Shown: positions 9,689 to 20,436, counted from the stretch's first letter. The stretch: 64,000 nt of DNA from Zhongshania aliphaticivorans (GCF_001586255.1 NZ_CP014544.1:2263501-2327500), one strand, 5' to 3'. The notes: generated by a model from the sequence alone, not told the origin. Translations and numbers: made by a program.

Positions 9689-10297
9689 TCAAGCCGCCAA
9701 CGGGCCGCTGTGAAAGCGAAATTCTTCCTCTACCGTTTCAATCAAGCGCTGCTCTTTTTCTCGAAAAAAAGCCACTCGCGGCGCGATTGGTTCCACTGCA
9801 TAGCGTTCTGCCAGCGCCAAATAATCTTTAAAATGGCGCGCCTCAGACTTCAGCAACGAGTGGTAAAACGCGCCCAATTCTGGGTCTAACAAAGGGGCTA
9901 TTTTCGCAAAACGCTCGCACGAGCGCGCTTCGATAAATGCGCCAATAATCAAGATATCGACCAATTTATGGGGGTCACTGGTGCGCGCACCTGTGCGCAG
10001 CCCGTTGGCGTAGTTGGCCGAGGATAGATGCCGATATTCAATGCCGCGCTTTTTCATAATACCCATAACCTGCTCAAAATGGCGCAGTTCTTCCCGCGCC
10101 AATTTAGACATTTTCATCAGCAGGTCCGGCTTATCTACATAGCGAAACATAAGGTTTAATGCGGTACCGGCTGCCTTTTTCTCGCAATTAGCGTGATCAA
10201 TCAGCATTTCCTCGGGGAAGCGCAGCGCGGCATCTACCCAGCCCTGGGGCGTTTCACACGGAAGGAATTCAAGTATTTCACTGATATCAACAGACAT
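9689..10297 (-). CDS. miaE: tRNA-(ms2io6A37) hydroxylase
   Basis: Di-iron monooxygenase that hydroxylates the isopentenyl group of ms2i6A37 in tRNAs reading U-starting codons. The 202 residues include the ferritin-like iron ligands: LIDHANCEKKAAGTA, REELRHFEQV, IEARSCERF and SEARHFKDYLALA. The last two provide Glu-x-x-His type ligands. Start set at the ATG at 10297 (MSVDISEILEF); an upstream ATG at 10309 and a TTG at 10318 are also in frame. It is a single gene on its strand. Confidence 0.93.
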   Translation of the reverse strand: MSVDISEILEFLPCETPQGWVDAALRFPEEMLIDHANCEKKAAGTALNLMFRYVDKPDLLMKMSKLAREELRHFEQVMGIMKKRGIEYRHLSSANYANGLRTGARTSDPHKLVDILIIGAFIEARSCERFAKIAPLLDPELGAFYHSLLKSEARHFKDYLALAERYAVEPIAPRVAFFREKEQRLIETVEEEFRFHSGPLAA

Positions 10298-10394
10298 GAT
10301 AAGGCGCATCCAATTCAAAGCTAGGCAAGAAAACCGGCGCAGTATAGCAAAATTAAGATGTATTTCAGGGTAAACGAGAGCAATAAGCCCGAGC

Positions 10395-10862
10395 CTAAAG
10401 CTCGCGATGCAAATAGCGGCCTATATAACGCTGATAGTAGGCTTCAGATAGTAAGTAATGCTCGCGATCAATCATGTCGCGCAGCACCATTAAAGGTTCG
10501 TCGCGGTATTCAGCATCAACACTAAAGCCAAACTGGCCGCAGTCACTAATTTGCCCCGCCCCGGCTCGCAATAACTGAAAAAGCCAAATATACGGGCTTT
10601 TATGAGCAGGATAGCGGATTCTCTGGGTTTGCAGCTGCCACTCCAAGAGTTTAGCGTCATTAATATGCAGTTTATTCTCCATGACCTGCACTAAAAAGCC
10701 GTCTAAACGCTCGTCAATAATTTGCTTTTGCCCATCACTGTAACTATTCCAGTCAATTACCTCATGGCTATAACGCTTGCAACCTCGGCACACCTCATCG
10801 CCCAGCGCCGTTGAACAAACGCCAATACAGGGGGTTACTACGCGAGGACGCACAACAGCCAA
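10395..10862 (-). CDS. DUF1289-domain protein
   Basis: Small protein of unknown function, 155 residues from the start chosen here. The DUF1289 cysteine-rich motif is at the N-terminus: TPCIGVCSTALGDEVCRGCKR, four Cys that probably bind a metal or cluster, followed by the usual WNSYSDGQK segment. The remaining 100 residues have no recognised domain. I chose a TTG start at 10862 because GGAG lies 6 bp upstream and this puts the Cys motif close to the N-terminus, as in family members. A longer frame upstream exists but looks non-native. Divergent from acnB. Confidence 0.75.
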   Translation of the reverse strand: MAVVRPRVVTPCIGVCSTALGDEVCRGCKRYSHEVIDWNSYSDGQKQIIDERLDGFLVQVMENKLHINDAKLLEWQLQTQRIRYPAHKSPYIWLFQLLRAGAGQISDCGQFGFSVDAEYRDEPLMVLRDMIDREHYLLSEAYYQRYIGRYLHREL

Positions 10863-10989
10863 ACCAGACTCCAGATAAATAGAGGAAATACAAGCGTAAA
10901 GGGTAAGCCAGCACCCTAGGAGCTGGCAAGCTTGGCCAATAATGAAAGCTGACAATATTACTATCTAATTCCCCTAGCCCCAACCGCAA

Positions 10990-11035
10990 ATCGCCAGACG
11001 CCTGACGTCGGACGTCTGACGAGGCGGAGAAAGAC
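10990..11035. repeat. Intergenic inverted repeat, family B copy 1
   Basis: Built on the self-complementary core GACGTCGGACGTCTGACG with additional GACG-type units around it. The same units occur at 47454-47594 flanking lysS. It lies between the DUF1289 gene and acnB. Possibly a REP-like element. Confidence 0.55.
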
Positions 11036-11065
11036 TGGCCAAGCAACTACTTCTGCAGAGATTCC

Positions 11066-11094
11066 TTAACGTATGTGTGGTTTTTCAGTATACT
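11066..11094 (+). promoter_or_regulatory. Candidate acnB promoter
   Basis: TTAACG (11066-11071) and TATACT (11089-11094) are spaced 17 bp apart, facing acnB. The leader that follows contains a 7-bp hairpin, ATCGATG (11113-11119) with CATCGAT (11125-11131). Promoter assignment is by sequence only. Confidence 0.45.
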
Positions 11095-11192
11095 TGCAGC
11101 CCCCTATTTCGTATCGATGATGGGCATCGATAGCCCCGGCCCCGGCGATCCCGGCGGATACGGGTACCGAAACTGAAAAGAGGAGTTACACT

Positions 11193-13820
11193 GTGCTCGA
11201 AGCATATCGGAAACACGTCGACGAACGCGCCGCGCAAGGCATTGTTCCCCAGCCACTCAACGCTGAACAAGTCGCGGGCCTAATTGAATTGCTCAAAAAT
11301 CCGCCAGCTGGCGAAGAAGCAACCCTTGTTGACCTGATCTCCAACCGTGTACCACCCGGTGTTGACGAAGCCGCTTACGTGAAAGCTGGCTTTCTGTCTG
11401 CCATCGTAAAAGGTGAAGCCAGCAGCCCGCTTCTGAGCAAAGAAGAAGCAGTTAAACTGCTGGGCAATATGCACGGCGGCTACAATATTGTGACTCTGGT
11501 TGAACTCCTCGACCACGCTGATCTAGCCAAACTCGCCGCAGAAGAGCTTAAACACACCTTGCTGATGTTTGATGCCTTCCACGACGTAGAAGAAAAATCC
11601 AAGGCTGGTAATGCACTGGCAAAAGAAGTTATTCAAAGCTGGGCAGACGCAGAGTGGTTCACCAACCGCCCTGAAGTGCCAGAAAGCATTGTGAATACCG
11701 TATTTAAAGTCACCGGCGAAACCAATACCGATGACCTGTCACCAGCGCCAGACGCATGGTCGCGCCCAGACATCCCACTGCACGCACTGGCGATGTTCAA
11801 AATGGAACGCGACGGCATTAAGCCCGACGTGCAAGGCAGTGTTGGCCCGCTTAAACTGATCGACAGCCTGAAAGAAAAAGGCCACCCCATTGCCTTCGTT
11901 GGCGATGTTGTTGGTACAGGCTCTTCACGTAAATCAGCAACCAACTCGGTACTGTGGTTCTTCGGCGACGATATGCCTGGCGTGCCAAATAAGCGCTCCG
12001 GCGGCATTTGTATCGGTAGTAAAGTCGCTCCTATCTTCTACAACACCATGGAAGATGCTGGCGCACTGGTATTTGAAGCCCCCGTTGACGACCTGAATAT
12101 GGGCGACGTGATTGAAATCCGCCCCTACGACGGCGTCATCAAAAACGTTGAAACTGGCGCCACCCTCAGCACCTTCGAACTAAAGTCACCCGTACTTCTC
12201 GACGAAGTTCGCGCTGGCGGCCGTATTAACCTGATTATCGGTCGTGGCCTAACGGCTAAAGCCCGTGAATCACTGGGCCTGCCCACCTCTACCCTGTTCC
12301 GTCTGCCCGAGCAGCCCGCCGACACTGGCAAAGGCTACACCTTGGCCCAGAAAATGGTTGGTCGCGCCTGTGGTTTACCAGAAGGCCAAGGCATTCGCCC
12401 CGGCACCTACTGCGAACCCAAAATGACCACCGTTGGCTCGCAAGACACCACTGGCCCGATGACCCGCGATGAGCTGAAAGACTTGGCCTGCCTCGGTTTC
12501 TCTGCCGACCTGACCATGCAGTCGTTCTGTCACACTGCGGCTTACCCCAAGCCAATCGACATCGACACCCAGCACAACCTGCCAGACTTCATCATGACCC
12601 GTGGCGGTGTTTCACTGCGCCCAGGCGACGGTATCATCCACAGCTGGTTGAACCGCATGTTGCTGCCAGACACGGTTGGCACCGGCGGTGACTCCCACAC
12701 TCGCTTCCCAATGGGTATCTCTTTCCCTGCAGGTTCTGGTCTGGTTGCTTTCGCAGCGGCTACAGGCGTTATGCCACTGGATATGCCCGAATCAGTACTG
12801 GTTCGCTTTAAAGGCAAAATGCAGCCTGGCATTACCCTGCGCGACCTGGTTCACGCCATTCCTTACCAAGCGATTAAAGAAGGTCACCTGACTGTTGAGA
12901 AAAAGGGCAAGAAGAACATCTTCTCTGGCCGCATTCTCGAAATCGAAGGCTTGGCCGGTCTGACTGTTGAGCAGGCATTTGAATTGTCTGACGCCTCAGC
13001 AGAGCGTTCAGCCGCTGGCTGTACCATCAAGCAAGGCATTCCAGAGATCTCTGAATACCTGCGTTCTAATATCACCCTGCTGCGCTGGATGGTAAGCGAA
13101 GGTTACGGCGACCCACGCACCCTTGAGCGCCGCGCCGCCAATATGGAAGCATGGCTGGCCAACCCAAGCCTGCTCGAAGGCGATGCCGACGCCGAGTACG
13201 CTGCGGTTATCGAAATTGACCTAGACGAGTTGAAAGAGCCTGTAGTTTGCTGCCCTAACGACCCAGACGACGCTAAGCTGCTGTCTGAAGTTGCTGGCGA
13301 CAAAGTAGACGAAGTTTTCATCGGTAGCTGCATGACCAACATCGGTCACTTCCGCGCCGCTGGTAAACTGCTCGACGCCAACAAAGGCACGCTGAACACC
13401 CGTCTGTGGATCTCACCACCGACGAAGATGGATCAGCACACCCTGATGGAAGAAGGCTACTACAACATCTTCGGCGCTTCCGGTGCACGTACCGAAATGC
13501 CAGGCTGTTCACTGTGCATGGGTAACCAAGCACGTGTTGCCGATGGCGCTACTGTGCTGTCTACCTCAACCCGTAACTTCCCTAACCGTCTTGGCAATGG
13601 CGCCAATGTCTACCTGACCTCTGCTGAGTTAGCATCGGTTGGCGCGATCCTCGGCCGCCTGCCAACACCGGCTGAGTATATGGAATACTGTAAAGATCTG
13701 GATGCCATGTCTGGCGAGATTTATCGCTACATGAACTTCGATCAAATTGCGTCTTTCCAGAAAGGTGCTGAAGAAGGTAAGCGTATAGCGTCAGTAGAAA
13801 TTACTGAGGTAAGCATGTAA
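11193..13820 (+). CDS. acnB: Aconitate hydratase B
   Basis: Interconverts citrate and isocitrate in the TCA cycle through a 4Fe-4S cluster. The 875 residues match AcnB length and domain order: HEAT-like domain first ([17 protein letters not shown]), then the swivel domain ([20 protein letters not shown]), then the catalytic domains. Cluster cysteines are in [11 protein letters not shown] and [10 protein letters not shown]. The start is a GTG at 11193 with AGGAG 8 bp upstream, and the resulting N-terminus aligns with E. coli AcnB as I recall it. A strong terminator follows. Confidence 0.98.
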   Translation: MLEAYRKHVDERAAQGIVPQPLNAEQVAGLIELLKNPPAGEEATLVDLISNRVPPGVDEAAYVKAGFLSAIVKGEASSPLLSKEEAVKLLGNMHGGYNIVTLVELLDHADLAKLAAEELKHTLLMFDAFHDVEEKSKAGNALAKEVIQSWADAEWFTNRPEVPESIVNTVFKVTGETNTDDLSPAPDAWSRPDIPLHALAMFKMERDGIKPDVQGSVGPLKLIDSLKEKGHPIAFVGDVVGTGSSRKSATNSVLWFFGDDMPGVPNKRSGGICIGSKVAPIFYNTMEDAGALVFEAPVDDLNMGDVIEIRPYDGVIKNVETGATLSTFELKSPVLLDEVRAGGRINLIIGRGLTAKARESLGLPTSTLFRLPEQPADTGKGYTLAQKMVGRACGLPEGQGIRPGTYCEPKMTTVGSQDTTGPMTRDELKDLACLGFSADLTMQSFCHTAAYPKPIDIDTQHNLPDFIMTRGGVSLRPGDGIIHSWLNRMLLPDTVGTGGDSHTRFPMGISFPAGSGLVAFAAATGVMPLDMPESVLVRFKGKMQPGITLRDLVHAIPYQAIKEGHLTVEKKGKKNIFSGRILEIEGLAGLTVEQAFELSDASAERSAAGCTIKQGIPEISEYLRSNITLLRWMVSEGYGDPRTLERRAANMEAWLANPSLLEGDADAEYAAVIEIDLDELKEPVVCCPNDPDDAKLLSEVAGDKVDEVFIGSCMTNIGHFRAAGKLLDANKGTLNTRLWISPPTKMDQHTLMEEGYYNIFGASGARTEMPGCSLCMGNQARVADGATVLSTSTRNFPNRLGNGANVYLTSAELASVGAILGRLPTPAEYMEYCKDLDAMSGEIYRYMNFDQIASFQKGAEEGKRIASVEITEVSM

Positions 13821-13851
13821 GAACGATGTAAGTCTTAGACTTACCTTGTTG

Positions 13852-13878
13852 AAAAAGCCGCCTTCGGGCGGCTTTTTT
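13852..13878 (+). terminator. Intrinsic terminator of acnB
   Basis: AAAAAGCCGCC, loop TTCG, GGCGGCTTTTTT: an 11-bp stem with a T-run, 31 bp after the acnB stop. A smaller hairpin, GTAAGTC / GACTTAC (13828-13844), precedes it. Confidence 0.93.
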
Positions 13879-13910
13879 GTATCTTTTAAACACTACAAGG
13901 TACTCAATGG

Positions 13911-14573
13911 ATGAATACCAAACAGACAATATTAAAGCTCCAAGGCCACACAAGCCAACTTCTAACGCTCTATCTAATGGCATGCAGAAAGTACGCAATG
14001 CTTGAGCCTACGATTCGCTCAGGTGGCCTGAACAAGAAGTTTGACACAACTCGAAAACGCGCTGGCCTGCACACTATAAGAACTTCGCTATATTTAAGCA
14101 TCATTCAAGACATCTCAAACATGGTATTTGATAGCGGACCACGAAATCCCAGCTTAATCACACTGAAAAATGCCCTGGATAAATCAGAAATAAAAAGTAT
14201 ATTGGAACATCAATACCTATCCGACGGAAATCAAGCTAACAACTATAATAGATTTCGCTGCTCAAAGGATTTCGAAGATCTCTATGCACAATTTCTCGTA
14301 ACGTCTACGAACATACTTGCAAACCCGATATTCATGTCAGCAAAATCCGCTCGCGATACATTGATAGCGCATATCGACGTAAAGTTTATCGATGGCAATT
14401 ACGAATATCCTGATATCAAAAAACTTAATCTAAAGTGGAGCGACGCAGGAAATATGCTTCATTTATTTAAAACGCCTATAATGAACGCGAATATGATAAT
14501 CAGAGACGCATCTTTTGCTTGGCAAGAATTCGAAAAGCAAAACACTCTTATATCATCAGAATTCTGGCAATGA
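13911..14573 (+). CDS. HEPN-like protein, possibly AbiU2-type
   Basis: A 220-residue protein of AT-rich composition unlike its neighbours. HEPN proteins are small helical domains, often RNases of toxin or abortive-infection systems, with a catalytic R-x4-6-H motif. Here R148-D-T-L-I-A-H154 fits, with the polar residue expected after the Arg. The all-helical look and the C-terminal helix (NMLHLFKTPIMNANMIIRD) recall AbiU2-type HEPN proteins. No antitoxin gene adjoins it. It stands alone between the acnB terminator and a dispersed repeat, suggesting a transferred singleton. Family call is from memory and moderate. Confidence 0.5.
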   Translation: MNTKQTILKLQGHTSQLLTLYLMACRKYAMLEPTIRSGGLNKKFDTTRKRAGLHTIRTSLYLSIIQDISNMVFDSGPRNPSLITLKNALDKSEIKSILEHQYLSDGNQANNYNRFRCSKDFEDLYAQFLVTSTNILANPIFMSAKSARDTLIAHIDVKFIDGNYEYPDIKKLNLKWSDAGNMLHLFKTPIMNANMIIRDASFAWQEFEKQNTLISSEFWQ

Positions 14574-14614
14574 TGAACATACAATTCTTCCCCGTCGAGC
14601 CAAACACTCAATTT

Positions 14615-14845
14615 ATGCTCATCAACTGCGGGCTCGGCAAGTCCCCTTTGAACTCGCCGAGCATCGCAGAAACTGAGCGGGGCCTTTAGCGAGCACTGTT
14701 TGAGCCGAAGGCGAGTTGCGCAGCGCCGCTCAGTTTTGAGAAGCACAGGGAACCCGAAGGGCGAGTGATGGGGTGTGGTTTTTCTTGCTTACTTCTTTTT
14801 TCACACAAAAAAGAAGTAAGTCGCCCAGCGAGGCGAAAACCACTC
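14615..14845. repeat. Dispersed gammaproteobacterial repeat with long hairpin
   Basis: Non-coding stretch with the pattern of a repeat seen between genes in many gammaproteobacteria: a GAGCACTGTTTGAG-type segment, then GAAGCACAGGGAACCCGAAG, then a hairpin. The hairpin has a perfect 14-bp stem (14788-14801 with 14807-14820) and a 5-nt loop. It fills the gap between the HEPN-like gene and tadA. No protein is supported here. Confidence 0.55.
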
Positions 14846-14873
14846 TAGCAGGCTAACTTACAAAAAATTTTAA

Positions 14874-15365
14874 TCAACCTTTCTTCAAAGCGCGCTTCTC
14901 ATTACGCCGCCGCGCAAAAAACGCCTGCAATACAGCAGTTGCCTCATCAGCGAGTACACCACCCTGCCACTCCACCCGGTGATTCATTTGGGCTTGGTCG
15001 AATAACTGTAAATGGCTACACACCGCCCCCGCTTTTGGCTCGGCAGCGCCATACACCACGCGTTTAATACGGCTGTGAATAATCGCACCGGCGCACATCG
15101 CGCATGGCTCAACGGTCACATAGAGGGTCGTATCTGGCAGGCGATAATTATTTAGGGTTTGCGCGGCACCGCGCAGCGCCACGATTTCTGCGTGGGCGGT
15201 AGGATCAGCACTGCTTATAGGCTGATTAAAACCCTCGGCAATAACGGCATTGCCTTTAACGACAATCGCCCCAACTGGCACTTCGTTGGTTTGATCGGCC
15301 TGCTGCGCCAATTCTAAGGCGTGGCGCATCCAATACTCGTCAGAAAACTCAGGCATATACGTCAC
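14874..15365 (-). CDS. tadA: tRNA-specific adenosine-34 deaminase
   Basis: Converts adenosine to inosine at the wobble position of tRNA-Arg(ACG). The 163-residue cytidine/deoxycytidylate deaminase fold shows zinc and catalytic residues in TAHAEIVALR (His and proton-shuttle Glu) and PCAMCAGAIIHSRIKRVVYGA (two Cys ligands). The start may be M1 (15365) or M4 (15356). It is single on its strand, convergent with the repeat region. Confidence 0.95.
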   Translation of the reverse strand: MTYMPEFSDEYWMRHALELAQQADQTNEVPVGAIVVKGNAVIAEGFNQPISSADPTAHAEIVALRGAAQTLNNYRLPDTTLYVTVEPCAMCAGAIIHSRIKRVVYGAAEPKAGAVCSHLQLFDQAQMNHRVEWQGGVLADEATAVLQAFFARRRNEKRALKKG

Positions 15366-15614
15366 GCAAAGGCTGAAAAAAAAGTAGCGAGTTAACTCGC
15401 ATTATTTACACCCCTCAGAATTTCAAAAAATGCTATTTTAGCGTATTTACTGCGACTCTGCCGCAGGCTACATTTTAGACAGCCCCGCACTCAACAACTC
15501 GTACTTTTGTCTACGCGCCGGCTTTTATTTCTGCTACCGTCAACTGTAGTATTTTCACAACAACCCTTAGGCTAACCCAGCATTTCGTATGTCTGGACTT
15601 CGAAAAGGCAACAC

Positions 15615-18600
15615 ATGCTATATTGTCAACGAAATCATATACCTAAGAAAAACTCCCCGCCACCAACAAGGGCTTACTTTGCTTACTCACCAGCAAATAG
15701 CACTAATACGCCTAGCGCCAGCCCAACGCAGCTAACGGTTAAAATATACCGGTACGCCTTATTCGTATTTTGCTTTCTGCTGAGCATCGCGGCATGGCCA
15801 AGCTACGCAGCATCAACAAACACCCAGCAAACAATTAGTGACCTGCAACTTCGTCTGAATGCGGCGCAATCCTCTGAAAAGCTCAATTCTGAGCAACGCG
15901 ATTTTATTGTCCAACTCTACCAGCAAGCCCTAGATAATTTGGCGCAAGCAACAGAAGACCGCAATCAAGCCCAAGGATATATCGATCAAATCGCGACGGC
16001 CGCCACACGGCAGGCAGAGATTCAGCAAAAACTAGACCAAGCTCTGCCGGAAGTCGATGTTGGCGGTAAACTTAGCCTACTCGAAAAGCGCTTACTCAAT
16101 CAACAAGCTACTTTACTCGAACTACACAGCGAAGAAACCGCTATAAATGCGCGTATTGTCACTGCGCAACAAGACGTTTCACCTCTTATAGAGGCTGCCT
16201 TGCAGAAGCAGTCTAACGCTGAAGCGCAATTAGCAGAAAGCCCCGAAAGCCAAACAACTGAACTCGCTAAAGCCCGCCGAGCGTTTAACGAAAGCGAAAG
16301 CGTAGCGGCAAATGCGCGAGTTGAATTATTGCGACAGCGCTTAATTTCCCGAGATTCACGACTTGAGATTTTGGATCTTCAGCAGCGCTTAGTGGTAAGA
16401 AAAATCGATATTGCGAATCAAGCTATCGAAAAACTACAAGAAGCTGTAAGTAGCGCCCGCCGAAATCAGGCTAATGCTATTGCCGAGCAAGCCCAACAAC
16501 GCCTTGTTGAGCTAGAGAACGCGGATGAAGAGATTAAAAAAATCGCCCAGGATAACGCCGAGCTCGCTAGCGATATTGCCAATATCACGGCGCGCACCGA
16601 TGACTTACTCAATAAGCTAGCACAGCTACGTGATGAGCGGTCTTACGTTGAACGTTACTCAAACAGCATGGCACAGCAGCTTGCCATCACGGGTGCCGAT
16701 CGTCTCTCAACCTTAGGTGTCGATCTGCTTGAACAACGCCAACAATTTTTTCAACGCTCCTCCCTAACCCTAAAAACTAAAATACTAGACGAAGAACTCG
16801 CCCGCGCCCAATTAACAAAACTTCGCTTAGAAGATCGTCAGTATTTAATCACCAAGGAAAACAACACGGGTTTAGATTCACAAGGCGACAAGCTGCGCGA
16901 CGAACAAGGCCTATTACTCCAGAGCGGCATCAAAATTTACCGTCGGTACATTGAAACAATAATGACCACCCGAAGTGAAAATATCGCTTTAAAAACTAAA
17001 ACCGCAGAATACATGACACTTTTAAATAGCCGCCTTTTGTGGATACCGAGCACTACGCCACTATGGACTCAGCTAAAGCAAGCAATAGAGCAAGAAACGC
17101 CTTGGTCAGAGCGCCTATCAGCATGGCGAGCAAACACGCCATCGAAAAGCCTACAGTGGAGTAATAAGTGGCAGCTTTTTTTACTCGCCATTCCGGGATT
17201 AATTATTTTACTCAAGCCGCGACTACTCTCGCTGTTAAAAACCTTAGCTACGAACGTCGGCAAAGTAAACCGAGACCGATTTTCCGATACCGCGCTAGCA
17301 TTATTCATCTCCCTACTACTGGCCTCGCCGGGTCCCTTAGCGCTTGGTTTCCTTGCCGCCTTGACGTCCGATGGCGGCGCATTGACGGAGCAGATTCACC
17401 AAGGGCTTAAGAATGCGGCGGGTTTATGGCTACTGCTTAATGTCTTCCGTGAAATATGTCGCCCAGACGGGGTTGCCGAGTTCCACTTTAAATGGCGTCT
17501 CGACATCATTAATGTCACCCGGAAAAATCTACGATGGCTCACCTTAACACTGGTTTTTGTATCACTTTTCATACCCATCGCAGACCACCCCGCAGACGGC
17601 AATAGCATTATTAGTCGGCTACTGTTCAGCGTATCGTCTTTAGCGCTTGCCTACGTAACACACCGCGTATTATGGCAACTCTTTTTGCTGAGAAACCACG
17701 CCCCCAGGCGCCAAATCAGTTTTAAATATATTATTCACGCATTGGCGGTTTGCATCCCCTTGGTACTGCTCGGCCTGTCTTGGTACGGCTATCATTTTTC
17801 AGCACTTATGATCCAAAACAAGCTTTTTGTAACCGCTTGTTTAATGGCTGCGCTGTTCATACTCTACTCGCTAATCTTACGCATATTCTCGGTAGTTGAA
17901 CGCCGCATGACGCTTGAACGTCTGCGAGTGAAACGTAAGGCTGAGCAAGCACAAAATGCGAATCGTCAAGCGGCTGACAACGCTGGCGAAGGAATGCCAG
18001 AATCAATTGACGCCACCGAATACGACATGGACACGATTACCCAGCAAACCAGAGGGTTTTTAGGTCTGTTAACGGGCGTTGCGGCAATCGTCCTAGGCTG
18101 GGAGTTATGGGCAGAAATACTACCGGCACTAAGCATACTCAATAATATTGAGCTGTGGCATGTAACAGGCGCCAACCCCGCGATGGGTGACAAGGCGATC
18201 ACCCTTGCCGACGGCATAATAGCCATTATTATGATGACGCTAACCTACTTGGGGGCACGCAATTTACCCGGTATTTTGGAAATTTCGATCTTACGTAAAC
18301 TGCAGCTCGAAGCCGGTAGCAGCTATGCCATCACCACGGTGGTGAAATATATTATCGTGATGGTCGGCATTATCGTTTCGCTGAATATAATCGGCGCTCA
18401 ATGGTCAAAGTTACAGTGGCTCGTCGCCGCGCTAGGTGTCGGCCTTGGTTTCGGTTTACAGGAAATTGTGGCGAACTTTGTCTCCGGCTTACTCATCTTA
18501 TTCGAGCGCCCCATTCGTGTTGGCGATACCGTCACCGTAGGCAATCACACCGGCACAGTAACTCGCATCCGCATACGGGCAACAACGCTCACCGACTGGG

Positions 18601-18983
18601 ATCGCAAGGAGCAGATAATTCCCAACAAAACCTTTATTACCGAACAACTCACCAATTGGACATTAAGCGACTCTATTACCCGCCAAATAATTAAAGTAGG
18701 TGTTGCTTACGGCTCCGATGTGATTGCCGTGCATAAATTGCTCTCTAAAGTCATTGAAGACAACCGCCGAATTACCAAAGACCCGCCGCCATCAGTCTTT
18801 TTTGTCGGCTTTGGCGACAGCAGCCTTAACTTTGAACTCCGCGTATTTGTACCCAGCATGCTCGACATCATGCCCTTAATTCACGAGATTCACGTGGAAA
18901 TAGAGGCAACGCTGAGAAAACACGAAATAGAAATTCCGTTTCCACAACGGGATATATGGATTCGATCAGAGGGCGAGCAATAG
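15615..18983 (+). CDS. mscK: MscK/KefA-type mechanosensitive channel
   Basis: Large inner-membrane MscS-family channel of 1,122 residues that opens on membrane tension and protects against osmotic downshock. A hydrophobic segment at residues 49-66 ends in PSYAAS and looks like a signal peptide, preceded by an unusual 48-residue N-terminal extension. The ATG at 15615 has AAGG 6 bp upstream. Residues about 70-450 are a coiled-coil periplasmic domain, followed by about ten membrane helices. The pore helix and MscS beta domain occur near residues 940-1000 (VAALGVGLGFGLQEIVANFVSG, then FERPIRVGDTVTV). Split here from any partner gene. Confidence 0.9.
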   Translation: MLYCQRNHIPKKNSPPPTRAYFAYSPANSTNTPSASPTQLTVKIYRYALFVFCFLLSIAAWPSYAASTNTQQTISDLQLRLNAAQSSEKLNSEQRDFIVQLYQQALDNLAQATEDRNQAQGYIDQIATAATRQAEIQQKLDQALPEVDVGGKLSLLEKRLLNQQATLLELHSEETAINARIVTAQQDVSPLIEAALQKQSNAEAQLAESPESQTTELAKARRAFNESESVAANARVELLRQRLISRDSRLEILDLQQRLVVRKIDIANQAIEKLQEAVSSARRNQANAIAEQAQQRLVELENADEEIKKIAQDNAELASDIANITARTDDLLNKLAQLRDERSYVERYSNSMAQQLAITGADRLSTLGVDLLEQRQQFFQRSSLTLKTKILDEELARAQLTKLRLEDRQYLITKENNTGLDSQGDKLRDEQGLLLQSGIKIYRRYIETIMTTRSENIALKTKTAEYMTLLNSRLLWIPSTTPLWTQLKQAIEQETPWSERLSAWRANTPSKSLQWSNKWQLFLLAIPGLIILLKPRLLSLLKTLATNVGKVNRDRFSDTALALFISLLLASPGPLALGFLAALTSDGGALTEQIHQGLKNAAGLWLLLNVFREICRPDGVAEFHFKWRLDIINVTRKNLRWLTLTLVFVSLFIPIADHPADGNSIISRLLFSVSSLALAYVTHRVLWQLFLLRNHAPRRQISFKYIIHALAVCIPLVLLGLSWYGYHFSALMIQNKLFVTACLMAALFILYSLILRIFSVVERRMTLERLRVKRKAEQAQNANRQAADNAGEGMPESIDATEYDMDTITQQTRGFLGLLTGVAAIVLGWELWAEILPALSILNNIELWHVTGANPAMGDKAITLADGIIAIIMMTLTYLGARNLPGILEISILRKLQLEAGSSYAITTVVKYIIVMVGIIVSLNIIGAQWSKLQWLVAALGVGLGFGLQEIVANFVSGLLILFERPIRVGDTVTVGNHTGTVTRIRIRATTLTDWDRKEQIIPNKTFITEQLTNWTLSDSITRQIIKVGVAYGSDVIAVHKLLSKVIEDNRRITKDPPPSVFFVGFGDSSLNFELRVFVPSMLDIMPLIHEIHVEIEATLRKHEIEIPFPQRDIWIRSEGEQ

Positions 18984-19037
18984 ACTATGCGATGGCAGCG
19001 GCCAAAAGGCCGCTCGATACTGGACTTATAAAAACGA

Positions 19038-19223
19038 TTAAACTGAGTACAGGTACTTCTGGTAATCCCGAACCCCAAAGTAGCGAATAGATTTTTTCTG
19101 TTTTATCTTTTTGGCGATCAACACTTCACCGCAATAGATTTTAAGAACCTGTTTATCAGAATTAGTATCCACATCATAAGAGTGTGCAATATTCTGCTGT
19201 AGATTCTCAAATTCAGTTTTCAT
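19038..19223 (-). CDS. Small hypothetical protein
   Basis: A possible 61-residue Lys/Tyr-rich protein between the convergent end of mscK and oxyR. It has no recognised domain, and no clear ribosome site was found before the ATG at 19223. It may be chance. The rest of 18984-19515 shows no other gene. Confidence 0.3.
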   Translation of the reverse strand: MKTEFENLQQNIAHSYDVDTNSDKQVLKIYCGEVLIAKKIKQKKSIRYFGVRDYQKYLYSV

Positions 19224-19477
19224 GATTAATATCAAGTTACTATACCCATACGAAATTAGCGCCCAGAGAAAATGCTATTCCTCTGTTATACCAGCCTTTA
19301 GACATTATTCAACGACTGCAACATTGGATTCCAAATTAACTTTGTAATGATTTCATAGGAAGTGGGCCTGAGTCCGTGACGATGAGTACCGCACCAATAA
19401 CCTCCTCATCAATTAGCAAGCCTAGCGAATTTTACTCCGAGCCGACCTACTGTAAATTTGCGAATTTTTAGATTAAC

Positions 19478-19494
19478 ATTCTAAAAAATAGAAT
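19478..19494 (+). promoter_or_regulatory. Inverted repeat upstream of oxyR, possible LysR-type site
   Basis: ATTCTA (19478-19483), five A, TAGAAT (19489-19494): a T-N11-A style palindrome that fits LysR-family recognition. It is 21 bp before the oxyR start, as expected for an autoregulatory site. Function is inferred. Confidence 0.4.
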
Positions 19495-19515
19495 AACAAA
19501 CTGGGCTACACAATA

Positions 19516-20436
19516 ATGATCTCCATCAAACAGTTAAATTATGCCTTAGCGGTAGAAAAAACCCTTCATTTCAAACAGGCTGCTGAGATTAGCAATATTA
19601 GCCAGTCCGCCTTAAGTACCGCCCTACACGAGCTAGAAAAGCAGCTTGGGCTGCAAATTTTTGAACGCGACAACAAAAAAGTGCTTATAACCCCTGTCGG
19701 CAAGCAAGTACTAGATAAAGCCCGAACGATTATGTTGCACGTAGACGATCTGGAACACTTAGCCGACTCCCAGCGATTGCCGCTCAGTTTCCCCCTTACT
19801 ATCGGCGTTATACCCACGGTCTGCCCGTTTTTATTGCCCAAGGTGTTACCTGTGTTAAACGAGCTGCACCCCCAGACCAAACTCAATATTGTTGAGGAGC
19901 AGTCTCATGTGTTGGTCGAGATGGTGCGCCGTGGCGATTTAGATGCAGCAATCCTGGCCTTACCCTACCCGGTAGAGGGTTTGCTGAGCATGGAGTTTTG
20001 GCAGGAAGACTTTTATTGGGTCGCACCAAAAGACAACCCCCTCACCCAACAAGAAGCCATTCATAGTAAAACCTTAAATCACTGCGAGCTTATGCTTCTT
20101 AAAGATGGGCACTGCCTAAAAGACCATATTCTTGAAGCCTGTAAATTACCTGAGCAGGCGGCCAACCAAGGTTTTGGCGCGACTAGCTTGAACACTCTTG
20201 TACAGATGGTCATTGGGAAGCTTGGCACCACACTCATCCCAGCAATGGCAATTGAGCAACTCATTGCCCAAAACGAAGAACTCACTGCAGTACACCTAAG
20301 CGACCCTGGACCACACCGGCGTATTGCCTTTGTGTTACGCCCCAATTACACCCGCATGTCGAGTATTGAAGCCTTAATAGCAGTGTGCAAAAGCGCCTTA
20401 GCCTGCGACAAAACGGCAAGATTAAAGCACTCATAA
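19516..20436 (+). CDS. oxyR: Hydrogen peroxide sensor, LysR family OxyR
   Basis: Transcription factor activated by peroxide through a disulfide. The 306-residue LysR protein has an N-terminal winged HTH ([24 protein letters not shown]) and a substrate-type domain. The redox pair is visible: C200 and C209 in [12 protein letters not shown], spaced exactly as in E. coli OxyR (C199, C208). The neighbouring catalase-peroxidase gene, 94 bp downstream, is the expected target. Confidence 0.95.
   Translation: MISIKQLNYALAVEKTLHFKQAAEISNISQSALSTALHELEKQLGLQIFERDNKKVLITPVGKQVLDKARTIMLHVDDLEHLADSQRLPLSFPLTIGVIPTVCPFLLPKVLPVLNELHPQTKLNIVEEQSHVLVEMVRRGDLDAAILALPYPVEGLLSMEFWQEDFYWVAPKDNPLTQQEAIHSKTLNHCELMLLKDGHCLKDHILEACKLPEQAANQGFGATSLNTLVQMVIGKLGTTLIPAMAIEQLIAQNEELTAVHLSDPGPHRRIAFVLRPNYTRMSSIEALIAVCKSALACDKTARLKHS

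Noticed and set aside
14459-14746. 95-residue minus-strand frame
   Set aside because: It covers the dispersed repeat and the end of the HEPN-like gene in antisense; not supported as a gene.
15366-15614. Regulatory element in the tadA-mscK divergent gap
   Set aside because: I saw no convincing promoter pair, palindrome or RNA structure beyond the ribosome site of mscK.
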